A stretch of 24,995 nucleotides of DNA, from assembly GCA_903929845.1 (NCBI GenBank), contig CAIYWF010000112.1:1-24995 (forward strand). The letters are read 5' to 3'. Both the position numbers and the translations under genes were made by a program. Positions within the stretch are counted from its first letter, which is position 1. Every line of letters begins with the position of its first letter. Source of the DNA: an uncultured Chlorobiaceae bacterium. GTDB lineage: Bacteria > Bacteroidota > Chlorobiia > Chlorobiales > Chlorobiaceae. This document shows, in pieces, positions 1-8,650 of the stretch. The notes beneath the pieces are model-generated. The model was not told where the DNA came from. It made no database searches and saw only the letters and a program-made list of their open reading frames with translations.

Positions 1-671
1 ATACCCTCTCACCTGACGTGCTGACCATAGGGTTTGCCAGACGTTTCGCTACCTACAAGCGTGCTCCGCTGATTTTCAGAGATCTTGACCGTCTTGACAG
101 AATCATCAATCATCCGATCAGGCCGATGCAGCTCGTTTTTGCCGGAAAAGCCCATCCTCATGATGATGCAGGAAAAGACTATATCCGTCAAATCATTGAC
201 CACTCCCGCAGGCCCCAATTTGCCGGAAAGGTTATTTTCCTTGAAAACTACAACCTCGGCGTCGCAAAACGGATGGTCTCTGGCGTTGACGTCTGGCTGA
301 ACACCCCCGTAAGACCAATGGAAGCAAGCGGAACATCAGGCGAAAAAACCGTCTTGCATGGTGGACTGAATTTCAGTGTTCTTGACGGCTGGTGGCCGGA
401 AGCGTATAACGGCGAAAACGGTTTTTCTATAGGCAACGGTGAGTCTTTTGAAAACCATGAGGAGCAGGATAGTTTCGATGCCGAAAAAATGTACACGACA
501 CTGGAAAACCAGATCGTTCCATCATTCTACGATCGCAACGAGAACAACATTCCTGTTAAATGGATAAAAAAAATCCGGAACGCCATTGCAACCATAGCGC
601 CGGAATACAACACCCATCGCATGGTACGCGACTATGCAACACGCTACTATCTGAACAGGAAAGAGAACTAA
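1..671 (+). CDS. glgP: Alpha-glucan phosphorylase, C-terminal part (cut by window edge)
   Basis: The frame is open from the left edge (first whole codon at 3) to a TAA at 669-671, so only about the last 222 residues are present. The family (GT35) releases glucose-1-phosphate from glycogen or maltodextrins using pyridoxal phosphate. Supporting sequence: the GFARRFATYKR stretch near the start, then EASGTSGEKTVLHGG, whose Lys aligns with the PLP-binding lysine, followed by LNFSVLDGWWPEAY. The short 'SVLDGWW' style matches the compact bacterial/archaeal phosphorylase branch rather than the long E. coli MalP type. A GTG at 18 is internal, not a start. A hairpin follows the stop. The family call is firm; the exact substrate (glycogen or maltodextrin) is not. 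Confidence 0.9.
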   Translation, partial: TLSPDVLTIGFARRFATYKRAPLIFRDLDRLDRIINHPIRPMQLVFAGKAHPHDDAGKDYIRQIIDHSRRPQFAGKVIFLENYNLGVAKRMVSGVDVWLNTPVRPMEASGTSGEKTVLHGGLNFSVLDGWWPEAYNGENGFSIGNGESFENHEEQDSFDAEKMYTTLENQIVPSFYDRNENNIPVKWIKKIRNAIATIAPEYNTHRMVRDYATRYYLNRKEN

Positions 672-697
672 ACTGAACAGCAACGCTGTGTGTTATT

Positions 698-727
698 ATT
701 CCTGACTGAACATAACCAGTCAGGAAT
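698..727 (+). terminator. Hairpin after glgP, probable terminator
   Basis: A perfect 11-bp inverted repeat (698-708 and 717-727) with an 8-base loop lies 26 bases after the glgP stop and before pyrD. The trailing sequence is only moderately T-rich (ATTTGTTG), so termination is likely but not textbook. Confidence 0.6.
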
Positions 728-763
728 ATTTGTTGCTTTCACCTCTGTCAACGCCACAAGAAC

Positions 764-1708
764 ATGAGTCTCCACGAAACCGCCAAATCAACAACCAGCG
801 CGGCAGTATCTCTCGGCCGTGGACTTGATTTAAAATCACCAGTACTCCTTGCATCAGGCACTGTCTCTTTTGGAGAAGAACTGAGTCAACTCTGCGATCT
901 ATCAAAAATAGGTGGTCTGGTAACCAAAGCAATTTCCCTTGAGCCAAGGATCGGTAATCCACCCCAGCGAATCGCTGAAACGCCCTCAGGAGTGCTCAAC
1001 GCTATCGGGCTTGCCAATATAGGACTGGATCGGTTCATAACAGAAAAAGTCCCATTTCTTTGCCATCTTGATACAGCAGTCATTGTAAATATTGCGGGCC
1101 GTTCAATCGATGACTATTGCGAGGTTGTGTCAAGACTTGATGGCGTCGAAGGACTCAATGGTTACGAAATCAACCTATCCTGCCCGAATGTCAAGGATGA
1201 GTGCATGATTATGGGTGTAAGCAGGGAGGCGACCTTTGAAATTGTTTCGGAGTTGCGCAAAATAACTGCCCGACACCTCATGATCAAACTGACACCAAAC
1301 GTCACCTCTATCAGCTCAATTGCCCTTGCAGCCGAAGAGGCCGGGGCAGATTCTATTTCCCTCATCAACACCCTGGTTGGCATGGCAATTAACTATAAAA
1401 CACGCAGACCTCTGTTGAAAAATATTACCGGAGGATTGTCAGGGCCTGCCATCAAGCCGATTGCCCTGGCAAAAGTTTGGGAAGTGTACAATGCCGTAAA
1501 AATTCCGGTTGTCGGCATGGGTGGTATTACCGGATTTGAGGACGCAATGGAGTTTTTCCTTGCTGGATCACAAGCAATACAGATCGGCACAATGAACTTT
1601 ATCTATCCAGATATCGGTGAAAAAGTTGCCTCAGCCGTTGAACAGTTCTTCTCGGCTCCCGAAGCGCCCCTCCTCAGTGAATACTGCGGAAGTCTGGTAA
1701 CTGGCTAA
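764..1708 (+). CDS. pyrD: Dihydroorotate dehydrogenase, class 1B catalytic subunit
   Basis: This 314-residue flavoenzyme oxidises dihydroorotate to orotate in pyrimidine synthesis. The FMN-barrel motifs are present: ASGT near residue 30, K55 in LVTKAIS, NPP near 65-67, and NLSCPNVK at 137-144. Cys140 in the last motif is the catalytic base typical of class 1; class 2 uses Ser. GLSGPAIKPIAL and GMGGITGFEDAMEFFLAGSQAIQIGT are the phosphate-binding end. Class 1B enzymes normally pair with an electron-transfer subunit, PyrK, which is not in the window. The gene converges with the DUF4407 gene, only two bases separating the two stops. The start is the first ATG after the glgP hairpin. Confidence 0.93.
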   Translation: MSLHETAKSTTSAAVSLGRGLDLKSPVLLASGTVSFGEELSQLCDLSKIGGLVTKAISLEPRIGNPPQRIAETPSGVLNAIGLANIGLDRFITEKVPFLCHLDTAVIVNIAGRSIDDYCEVVSRLDGVEGLNGYEINLSCPNVKDECMIMGVSREATFEIVSELRKITARHLMIKLTPNVTSISSIALAAEEAGADSISLINTLVGMAINYKTRRPLLKNITGGLSGPAIKPIALAKVWEVYNAVKIPVVGMGGITGFEDAMEFFLAGSQAIQIGTMNFIYPDIGEKVASAVEQFFSAPEAPLLSEYCGSLVTG

Positions 1709-1710
1709 CA

Positions 1711-2829
1711 CTACCGACCACCTGTCCTTTTGTTCGAAAGATATTTCCTTTCGCTGCGTCCCCCAATTTTAACACCGGGACGGCGATATTCACGTATAAG
1801 ACGGTTGCGTGACAAAAACGATGTATTGGTCAGATAAGAAAATATTCGGGATTCGGACTCCCTGATATCAACATCGGAAGGCCCAATATCGGAAAGCAGC
1901 TTTACAATGAGCGGAGCACATTCAAATGCAATAAAAAGCAGGGTAATAAAATAGACGGCATTCGCAGAAGAGCGGCTGATATCATTTTGTGAATGAGTCA
2001 GTTCTCCCAATGCCCAGTTCCTGTCGGCAAAACCTGCATGTGCCGCCTTTTGGTCAAGCATTTCATCGGCCAGCATCATTTGATTGTTAATCCCTTCCGT
2101 AGCTTTCTGCCGATTCATATACTCCTGCTGCCCAGCGAGTTGAGCCGCCAGAAATTCAAGCCGTGTCTGCTTGGCCGAAACAACAAGTTCCTTGTTCCTT
2201 GCATAAAGACCATATCCCTGTACTCCGGACGTCGTTGCTGTACGGGAACCAAACACTTCTGCTTTCAGCTCTTCGCGCAACCGGTTCACCTCATTGCTCA
2301 AAGCATCATACTCTTTCTGATACGTCGCAATCTGGCCAAGCTCCAAGGCATATTTCTCTTTGAATGACGCTTGTACCTTGACGATACGTTGCTGCTGGTC
2401 CGACAAATAGCGAGTCCTGAGCTGTTCACGGATCTCCTTGTCAAATATTTTCAGTTCAAGAGGACGGGCAATAACAACTGCAATCAAAACTGCAAAAATA
2501 AGCCTAGGAGAGGCTTGGTAGAACTGTTTCAGTCCTTTAGAACTCTTTTTGATGCTTGAAACAATATAACGGTCAAGATTGAAAATCGCGACACCCCAGA
2601 TCAACCCAAAAAGCAATGCCCATAATTCTGCAAAAGCACTCCCTGAAAAAACAAAATAAAGCGCATAGCCTCCAGACAAGCCTGCAAAAAGCGCCGTAAA
2701 AAAAATTGTCGCCCCGATACCAAGATATTTGCTATGCTCTGTAGGATATTTTTCAATCACTGACACTGGTGTGCCAGCACAAATCCAAAAAAAACGCTGT
2801 ACTTGAGAAAAGGTCATAAGACTACCCAT
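1711..2829 (-). CDS. DUF4407 integral membrane protein
   Basis: This 372-residue protein has three hydrophobic segments near residues 36-62, 67-84 and 108-122. A long charged Gln/Glu/Lys-rich stretch (about 135-275) is likely coiled coil, and a fourth hydrophobic segment lies near 290-315. The N-terminal FFWICAGT and the NLDRYIVSS motif after the second segment are hallmarks of the DUF4407 family, whose function is unknown. An ATG at codon 5 is an alternative start. It is transcribed divergently from ispF across about 165 bases and ends two bases from the pyrD stop. No partner gene suggests a role. Confidence 0.8.
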   Translation of the reverse strand: MGSLMTFSQVQRFFWICAGTPVSVIEKYPTEHSKYLGIGATIFFTALFAGLSGGYALYFVFSGSAFAELWALLFGLIWGVAIFNLDRYIVSSIKKSSKGLKQFYQASPRLIFAVLIAVVIARPLELKIFDKEIREQLRTRYLSDQQQRIVKVQASFKEKYALELGQIATYQKEYDALSNEVNRLREELKAEVFGSRTATTSGVQGYGLYARNKELVVSAKQTRLEFLAAQLAGQQEYMNRQKATEGINNQMMLADEMLDQKAAHAGFADRNWALGELTHSQNDISRSSANAVYFITLLFIAFECAPLIVKLLSDIGPSDVDIRESESRIFSYLTNTSFLSRNRLIREYRRPGVKIGGRSERKYLSNKRTGGR

Positions 2830-2993
2830 TACTCACTGTTATTATGATCCAACAGACACTCACTCGTGTGTTTTTGGTAAAGTTAGCGTTTTTTTCATAA
2901 TTTTTCACCAGCCGACAAATCCGCAAATTCTGAATATTCACAATTTATTTTATCTTTGTTGCCTGCGGTTATAACCCTTAAACCTCTTTTCTC

Positions 2994-3467
2994 ATGCGTA
3001 TTGGAATTGGTATTGATGTACATCCTTTTGCAGAAGGCCGGAAGCTTGTGATCGGTGGCGTTTATATCCCCGAACACAATGGACTTGATGGCCACAGCGA
3101 TGCCGACGTCCTGCTTCATGCCATCAGTGACGCTCTTCTCGGTGCAGCAGCACTTGGGGACATTGGTTTGCACTTTCCGAATACAAACCAGGAATTCAAG
3201 GATATCGACAGCATGATCCTGCTCAAACAGGTCAGAAAACTGCTTGAAAAACACGGCTACGAAACCGTAAATGTCGACGCCATGCTTCTTCTTGAAGCGC
3301 CTAAAATCGCCACATACATTACCGGGATGCGCAAAAATATTGCACACTGCCTTGGCATTGAGATCGGGGCCGTCTCGGTCAAAGCAACAACCAACGAAAA
3401 ACTTGGTTACATAGGTCGGGAAGAGGGCGCCGCAGCCCATGCGGTCTGCATTATCCGGCAAACCTAA
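2994..3467 (+). CDS. ispF: 2-C-methyl-D-erythritol 2,4-cyclodiphosphate synthase
   Basis: This 157-residue MEP-pathway enzyme cyclises CDP-methylerythritol phosphate to MEcPP for isoprenoid synthesis, which here also supplies chlorophyll tails and carotenoids. Metal ligands are visible as D8 and H10 in GIDVHPF and in [36 protein letters not shown] near the C-terminus is the family signature. Length is normal (about 157-160). The stop overlaps the stop of the convergent ABC permease by 4 bases. No IspD is adjacent, and the two are separate proteins here, with no fusion. Confidence 0.95.
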   Translation: MRIGIGIDVHPFAEGRKLVIGGVYIPEHNGLDGHSDADVLLHAISDALLGAAALGDIGLHFPNTNQEFKDIDSMILLKQVRKLLEKHGYETVNVDAMLLLEAPKIATYITGMRKNIAHCLGIEIGAVSVKATTNEKLGYIGREEGAAAHAVCIIRQT

Positions 3468-4738
3468 GCTCCGACTTCACCCCTTAGAATACTGACTGGC
3501 ACATAGCGTGTCGCCTTTCTTGCCGGGCTCCAGGATGAGAGGACGGCAATCAGGATGCCGAAAACAATTACAATCAGATGAGCGTCCGGCAGTTCAATGA
3601 TGTTGATCCGGTCGCTCTTCAGCACTCCTGCGGTACTTGCCTCGAAACGGATAGATGCTACTAAATGACAAATCAGATGTCCCAACGGGCTGCCAATAAG
3701 CACCCCGAGAATACCGATCATCAGGCCTTCAAGCATAAAAATATTGCTGATGTTTCTCGCCAGCATCCCCATTGATCGCATGATGGCGATATCTTTGACC
3801 TTTTGCAGAATCACCGTGGTCATGACCGATGAAACACCGAGACCGGCCACGACAAAAACAAACCCCACCAGCACAAGCGTAATAAGTGCATTACGGTTAT
3901 AAAACTCAATGATATTGCGGTTAGTTTCATCCCAGCTTTCACTGTTATAGCCACTGAGTGCTTCCACCTGACCAGCAGTCTGGCGAGCACGCTCAACATG
4001 TGCTGTTCTCAAACCAATACCGCTCACTGAATTCGAAGCAATTCCCTCCATTCTCTGGGCAAGAGAAAGATTAACATAGGCCTCTCGCTCGTCTTTTGCA
4101 TTAAAGCCGCTGCTGAAACGCCCTACCACTGTTACAGGAAACTCTTCGCTTTTTTTGGTCACCAGTACGATCCTGCCGCGGTAACTGACGTTAAGTTTTT
4201 TTGCCAGAAGATCACCAACAAGAATGCCATTCGGAGTTGCGGCCAACTCCTCTATAGCATTTTTTTCAATCAGGTTCTTTTTTAACCCGGCAATATCTGC
4301 TTCAAGATGAGGAATAATACCACGAGCCACGCAGGGTGTAAAGCGAGTTTTATTGCGTGCAATTAGTTTACTCAACACAAAGGGGGAAATACTGCGAAGT
4401 TCATCCACAGGCCGAATACTCTGGATAACCTCGGAATAGTTTTTAATAACCTCTTGCTCATCCAGATTAATGTTTTTGGTCACCATCGCAACCCTCCCCC
4501 CGATTGGCACCACAATATTATCGGGCACCAGAGGAACAACCCTTTCTGCGCTGATCATCACATGGGGAGCCGTGTCAATCACCTTGGCGATAACATTTGA
4601 TGATGAACCACGAGAAACAGAGATGGTCGTCACCAGCATTGCCGAGCCGACAGCCACACCCAGTGCGGTCAGGAAAGTTTGGCGTTTTCTCTCCCTGAGA
4701 TGCACAAAAGCGATCCTCGCCTGATCTCTGTAGTTCAT
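3464..4738 (-). CDS. ABC transporter permease, FtsX/MacB/LolE type
   Basis: This 424-residue protein has the classic FtsX-type layout. One N-terminal membrane helix (about residues 20-40) is followed by a large periplasmic domain (about 45-280). Three C-terminal helices follow (about 284-310, 336-360 and 388-402), with the cytoplasmic [12 protein letters not shown] coupling segment between the first two. Such permeases work with an ATPase in lipoprotein release or export of peptides or toxins. No ATPase gene is next to it, so the substrate cannot be inferred. The 183-base gap upstream, shared with the divergent pfk gene, must hold its promoter. The name lolC/lolE is possible but not supported enough to assign. 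Confidence 0.82.
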   Translation of the reverse strand: MNYRDQARIAFVHLRERKRQTFLTALGVAVGSAMLVTTISVSRGSSSNVIAKVIDTAPHVMISAERVVPLVPDNIVVPIGGRVAMVTKNINLDEQEVIKNYSEVIQSIRPVDELRSISPFVLSKLIARNKTRFTPCVARGIIPHLEADIAGLKKNLIEKNAIEELAATPNGILVGDLLAKKLNVSYRGRIVLVTKKSEEFPVTVVGRFSSGFNAKDEREAYVNLSLAQRMEGIASNSVSGIGLRTAHVERARQTAGQVEALSGYNSESWDETNRNIIEFYNRNALITLVLVGFVFVVAGLGVSSVMTTVILQKVKDIAIMRSMGMLARNISNIFMLEGLMIGILGVLIGSPLGHLICHLVASIRFEASTAGVLKSDRINIIELPDAHLIVIVFGILIAVLSSWSPARKATRYVPVSILRGEVGA

Positions 4739-4921
4739 GAAAAAATCTGTAGTTCGATCATCTTCTGATGCGTGAGCAGTTATTTAAATTTTGAGACTTA
4801 TCGTTGAAAAATCACACAAATAATCTATCTTAATTGCCAGAAGCTGGAAATATTATTTCCTGACAAATAAATAAATTCGACCATTAAATACTAACCTTGG
4901 CATTGAAAGGAGAGCATAACT

Positions 4922-6127
4922 GTGAAAAAAATTGGTATCCTTACCAGCGGCGGGGATTGTGGAGGACTTAATGCGGTACTGAAAGGCGCTGCAATGATGG
5001 CCCTATCAAAAGAACTTGAACTTTATATCATTCCCAACGGCTACGCCGGATTATACAACCTTGTGGATCAGGAACATATTGTCCGGCTTGATCTGGTTCG
5101 CCTTGACCGGTTTGACGCAAGTTTTGCCGGCTCCGAAGCTGGCCATTCAAGAGTTAAAATCAAGGCTATAAGCAATCCTGATAAATACAACCGCATCAAG
5201 GCCGGAATGAAAAAATTCGGCATTGATGCACTCATTATCAGCGGAGGTGACGATTCTGGAAGCGTTATGGTTGATCTGAACCAGCAAGGGATTCAGTGCA
5301 TCCATGCGCCAAAAACCATGGATCTTGATCTACAGACTTACTCGGTCGGCGGCGACTCGACCATCAACCGCATCGCTCAGTTTGTGCACGACCTTAAAAC
5401 AACTGGTAAAACCCACAACAGGGTGCTCGTCACCGAAGTATTCGGGCGTTATGCTGGCCATACAGCTTTCCGCAGTGGCATTGCCGCAGAGGCAGATTGT
5501 ATACTGATCCCGGAAATTCCGGCGAACTGGGATATTGTGTACGAACATCTGGCTGAACGTTTTACCCGCAGAATCAGGGAGAGCGACGTGCATAGCGGTA
5601 CCTATACCATTGTTGTTGCCGAAGGGCTGAAAAATGCCGATGGCAGCGATATTGTTGATGAATCGGCAGGCATTGACGCCTTCGGTCATAAAAAGCTTGC
5701 CGGCGCAGGAAAATTCACCTGCCAGCAGATTCAGAAGAGAATGAAAGCCGACCCTGCAATGCCGTTATTTATGAAAGAGACTGGCATGTTCGTTGAAGGG
5801 GTCTATGAAATTCCTGAGGTGCGCGAAATCCATCCTGGTCATCTTGTCCGTTCAGGCAACTCTTCAGCTTATGACATCAACTTCGGCTTTGAAGCCGGAG
5901 CCGCCGCAGTATTACTTCTTGTCGACGGCAAAACAGGCGTCACAATCTCCAAAGTCAAGGGACGCAAGATAGAGTTCATTGAATCAGGCAAGGCAATTGT
6001 ACAACGTCATGTCGATCTTGACCATGTCGCCATGTATGAGTCTCTCGGCATCTGCTTCGGTCGCAAGCCCAGTGTTTATGAGCCGATTCTACGCGAAGTA
6101 GACGGCGTTTACGAACGGATTTACTGA
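4922..6127 (+). CDS. pfkA: 6-phosphofructokinase, probably pyrophosphate-dependent
   Basis: This 401-residue PfkA-family enzyme phosphorylates fructose-6-phosphate. The start is GTG at 4922, preceded by a good AAAGGAG. Motifs are GGDCGGLN at the N-terminus, GGDD at 108-111 and PKTMDLD at 130-136, then the fructose-phosphate binding part EVFGRYAGHTA. Asp at the fourth position of GGDD plus the Lys of PKT are known marks of PPi-type enzymes; ATP enzymes have GGDG and lack that Lys. The usual TIDND reads TMDLD, keeping both Asp but replacing Asn with Leu. A strong terminator follows, so the gene is a single transcription unit. Confidence 0.88.
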   Translation: MKKIGILTSGGDCGGLNAVLKGAAMMALSKELELYIIPNGYAGLYNLVDQEHIVRLDLVRLDRFDASFAGSEAGHSRVKIKAISNPDKYNRIKAGMKKFGIDALIISGGDDSGSVMVDLNQQGIQCIHAPKTMDLDLQTYSVGGDSTINRIAQFVHDLKTTGKTHNRVLVTEVFGRYAGHTAFRSGIAAEADCILIPEIPANWDIVYEHLAERFTRRIRESDVHSGTYTIVVAEGLKNADGSDIVDESAGIDAFGHKKLAGAGKFTCQQIQKRMKADPAMPLFMKETGMFVEGVYEIPEVREIHPGHLVRSGNSSAYDINFGFEAGAAAVLLLVDGKTGVTISKVKGRKIEFIESGKAIVQRHVDLDHVAMYESLGICFGRKPSVYEPILREVDGVYERIY

Positions 6128-6147
6128 CGTTTTCAATATTTGGACAT

Positions 6148-6177
6148 AAAAACCCCGCAAGAGAACATGGGGTTTTT
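6148..6177 (+). terminator. Rho-independent terminator of pfkA
   Basis: A 9-bp perfect stem (AAAAACCCC at 6148-6156 with GGGGTTTTT at 6169-6177) encloses a 12-base loop. The run of Ts forms the end of the stem. It starts 20 bases after the pfkA stop and lies before ilvE. Confidence 0.85.
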
Positions 6178-6227
6178 ATATCTTGGAGCTTACGACTGAT
6201 AATGTTTTAACACCCAAAGCCTGCATC

Positions 6228-7139
6228 ATGAACAAGTCTGCTAAAATCTGGATGAATGGTGAACTGATTGACTGGATTGACGCAAAAATCCACATTCTAT
6301 CACATGTTATCCACTATGGCTCATCTATTTTTGAAGGAATACGCTGCTATGAAACCCTCAAGGGCTCGGCCGTGCTCTTTCTGGACGAACACATCAAACG
6401 CCTCAGGGACTCATCAAAAATATACCGTATCGAAATTCCTTACTCAGAAAAAGAGCTGAAAGAGGCAATCATCAGTACGATCAAGGCTAATGATCACAAA
6501 TCCTGCTATATCCGTCCTCTGGTTTATCGCGGACAGGGAGCCTTGGGAGTTAACCCGCACAGGGCATCCGTCGAAGTTGCGATTGCGACCTGGGAATGGG
6601 GCTCTTATCTGGGTGAAGATGTTCTGGAAACCGGTGTTGACGTCCGCATCTCCTCATGGAACAGGCCCGCGCCCAATACTCTTCCAACTTTGGCAAAAGC
6701 CGGTGGGAACTACCTTAACTCACAGCTTATTAAAATGGAAGCCTTGATGGACGACTATGCAGAAGGCCTTGCGCTTGATGTCAATGGTTATGTTTCGGAA
6801 GGAAGCGGTGAAAATATTTTTGTTATCCGAGATGGTGTTATCTACACACCCATGTCGGCGCAGTCAATACTGCCTGGCTTTACTCGATACGCTATTATGC
6901 ACATTGCCAAACTGCATGGCTATGATGTCCGTGAAGCACTGATTCCACGCGAAGCGCTCTATATTGCTGACGAAGTCTTCCTGACCGGCACTGCCGCTGA
7001 GGTCACTCCGGTAAGAAGCATTGACAAATATCCGATCGGCAATGAAAAACGCGGCCCGATTACTGAAGTACTGCAACACGAATACCTGAAAATAGTCCAG
7101 ACCGGTGAAAACCCATACAACTGGCTAACATTTATCTGA
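6228..7139 (+). CDS. ilvE: Branched-chain amino acid aminotransferase
   Basis: This 303-residue fold-type IV PLP enzyme makes the last step to Val, Leu and Ile. HVIHYGSSIFEGIRCY (about 26-41) is the typical N-terminal signature. LAKAGGNYLNSQL contains the Schiff-base Lys at K157, followed by GLALDVNGYVSEGSGENIF and the FLTGTAAEVTPV phosphate-binding segment. The ATG at 6228 gives the normal family length; the open frame reaches back to a TTG at 6183, but that overlaps the sequence just after the pfkA terminator and adds non-conserved residues. holB follows 16 bases after the stop, so the two may be co-transcribed. Confidence 0.93.
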   Translation: MNKSAKIWMNGELIDWIDAKIHILSHVIHYGSSIFEGIRCYETLKGSAVLFLDEHIKRLRDSSKIYRIEIPYSEKELKEAIISTIKANDHKSCYIRPLVYRGQGALGVNPHRASVEVAIATWEWGSYLGEDVLETGVDVRISSWNRPAPNTLPTLAKAGGNYLNSQLIKMEALMDDYAEGLALDVNGYVSEGSGENIFVIRDGVIYTPMSAQSILPGFTRYAIMHIAKLHGYDVREALIPREALYIADEVFLTGTAAEVTPVRSIDKYPIGNEKRGPITEVLQHEYLKIVQTGENPYNWLTFI

Positions 7140-7155
7140 GCACAGTAAGGCAGGC

Positions 7156-8346
7156 ATGAGCTGGAAAAACATTATCGGCCAAAAACAGCAGATCCGCGTG
7201 TTACAGAACGCTCTTGAAACAGAGCGTTTTGCACATGCCTACCTCTTCACCGGGCCTGATGGATCAGGAAAAGAATCTGTGGCCTTTGAAATCGCATCGA
7301 TTCTCAACTGCCGTACTACGCCAACCAACCATCAGACAGGATCATGCGAGTCATGTCCTGACTGTCTGCAAGTCCACTCGTTCATGCACCCGAACGTAGA
7401 GTATATTTTTCCTGTTGAATCAGCCTTGCTTGATGCGGGCGACACCTCCAAAAAGGAGAACAAGCGCTTTACCGAAGCCAAAGAACGCTACAATGCGCTG
7501 CTTGAGCAAAAAAAACAGAACCCCTATTTTGCCCCTGCCATGGAACGATCTATGGGCATTCTGACTGAACAGATCGTCACCCTTCAGCATAAAGCAATGT
7601 TTATGCCGAACGAGGGAAGCAAAAAAATTTTCATTATTTCACAGGCCGAACGGCTACACCCTTCGGCAGCAAACAAGTTGCTGAAACTGCTCGAAGAACC
7701 GCCACCGCATGTGCTGTTTATTCTTGTTTCATCAAGACCTGAAGCACTACTGCCGACCATTCGTTCTCGATGCCAGGCGGTCAGGTTTTCACGAGTACCT
7801 GCACAAGAACTACAATTGTGGCTAAAAGAAAATCGCCCTGAAATCATAGACAACGAGCGAAGCTTAATTGCAAGTTTTTCAAGAGGTAACCTCCGAATGG
7901 CCTGGGAGCTTATCAACAATCGCGACAGCAACCCATCAGAAACAGCCACTATTGTGCTCCGTGATAAAGCACTGGACTACTTGCGTAAAGTGCTCTCACC
8001 AAGCCGCTTCCATGAAGCTATAAGCTCAGGCGAGCAAAACGCAAAAAACCTTTCACGCGGCGACCTCACACTTTTTCTTGCCTCACTCCTTCTCTTTTTT
8101 CAGGACGCCAACCATCGCAACATCAATCCGGATTTTCAGGAGTTGAATAATCCAGACATTACCAATGCAATAGACCGTTTCACAAAAAACTTCCCCAACC
8201 CGGATTTTTTCAAGATCTCAACAGTCACTGAAGATGCTATCCGTGCCATTGATCGCAACGCCAATCCACTCCTTGTCATGGCCTCCTTCACGGCCAACAT
8301 CAAGGCTTTACTTCTGAACAGCTCGACACAGCTTATGACAGGTTAG
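7156..8346 (+). CDS. holB: DNA polymerase III delta-prime subunit (clamp loader ATPase family)
   Basis: This 396-residue clamp-loader protein has a Walker A-type GPDGSGKE at 33-40. A zinc module uses Cys52, Cys64, Cys67 and Cys70, and LLKLLEEPPPHVLFIL and TIRSRCQ supply the SRC sensor/arginine finger. It is part of the complex that loads the beta clamp. A charged insert (about residues 90-135, rich in Lys/Glu) lies between the zinc module and the QIVTLQHKAMFMPNEG segment, making it longer than E. coli HolB. It could be named DnaX-like, but it lacks the long C-terminal tau region. It is the last core gene before the restriction-gene island. Confidence 0.86.
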   Translation: MSWKNIIGQKQQIRVLQNALETERFAHAYLFTGPDGSGKESVAFEIASILNCRTTPTNHQTGSCESCPDCLQVHSFMHPNVEYIFPVESALLDAGDTSKKENKRFTEAKERYNALLEQKKQNPYFAPAMERSMGILTEQIVTLQHKAMFMPNEGSKKIFIISQAERLHPSAANKLLKLLEEPPPHVLFILVSSRPEALLPTIRSRCQAVRFSRVPAQELQLWLKENRPEIIDNERSLIASFSRGNLRMAWELINNRDSNPSETATIVLRDKALDYLRKVLSPSRFHEAISSGEQNAKNLSRGDLTLFLASLLLFFQDANHRNINPDFQELNNPDITNAIDRFTKNFPNPDFFKISTVTEDAIRAIDRNANPLLVMASFTANIKALLLNSSTQLMTG

Positions 8347-8416
8347 GAAATACATCCCCGGTTCTCTTCAGACATTACATGGAAGTGTACTTTATTAATA
8401 GTACTATAGATTTCAA

Positions 8417-8442
8417 TTTGGAATAAGAAAAAAGAAATGATA
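8417..8442 (+). promoter_or_regulatory. Upstream box shared by both NotI-like cassettes (copy 1)
   Basis: A 26-base AT-rich segment (TTTGGAATAAG...GAAATGATA) matches positions 11999-12024 of the other strand at 25 of 26 bases. It lies upstream of the small-gene remnant here and upstream of the intact small gene in copy 2. It is probably the promoter region of the original cassette; its exact role is inferred from conservation only. Confidence 0.5.
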
Positions 8443-8452
8443 AGTTTTTTAA

Positions 8453-8650
8453 GTATATCACGCTCAAAATATACTTACTGATTTTGATGATGTACTTTTA
8501 ATGAATGATGCTGATAATGGTGAAGAAAAACAGTCGGTTGCAAATACACTAAATGTTATCAAAACATGAATTCGTATAGTAACTGACCATAAATCCACGA
8601 CAAAGCAGCTCATAGCATCCATTATAACAAGCTCAAAAGATGTTTATTAA
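8453..8650 (+). pseudogene. Decayed copy of the small gene preceding the NotI-like gene
   Basis: Read in the frame ending at TAA 8648-8650, this stretch encodes a broken relative of the 79-residue protein at 11687-11926. The end, DHKSTTKQLIASIITSSKDV, matches DHKSTTKQLIDSIVKSGKNV of the intact copy, and the DNA over the last 60 or so bases is nearly the same. A TGA at 8567-8569 interrupts it, and the N-terminal part is missing: the box-to-gene distance is over 100 bases shorter than in copy 2. Its stop overlaps the NotI-like start by 11 bases, exactly as in the intact copy. This shows that the duplicated unit included both genes. Confidence 0.75.

Noticed and set aside
1993..2559. Plus-strand open frames within the DUF4407 gene
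   Set aside because: They are antisense shadows: no ribosome sites and no recognisable domain, while the minus frame has membrane helices and family motifs.
2895..3461. 188-residue minus-strand frame across ispF
   Set aside because: It lies opposite ispF, whose catalytic motifs are clear; the antisense protein has no family features.
6183..6227. TTG-started N-terminal extension of ilvE
   Set aside because: It adds 15 non-conserved residues; ATG 6228 gives the family's usual length.
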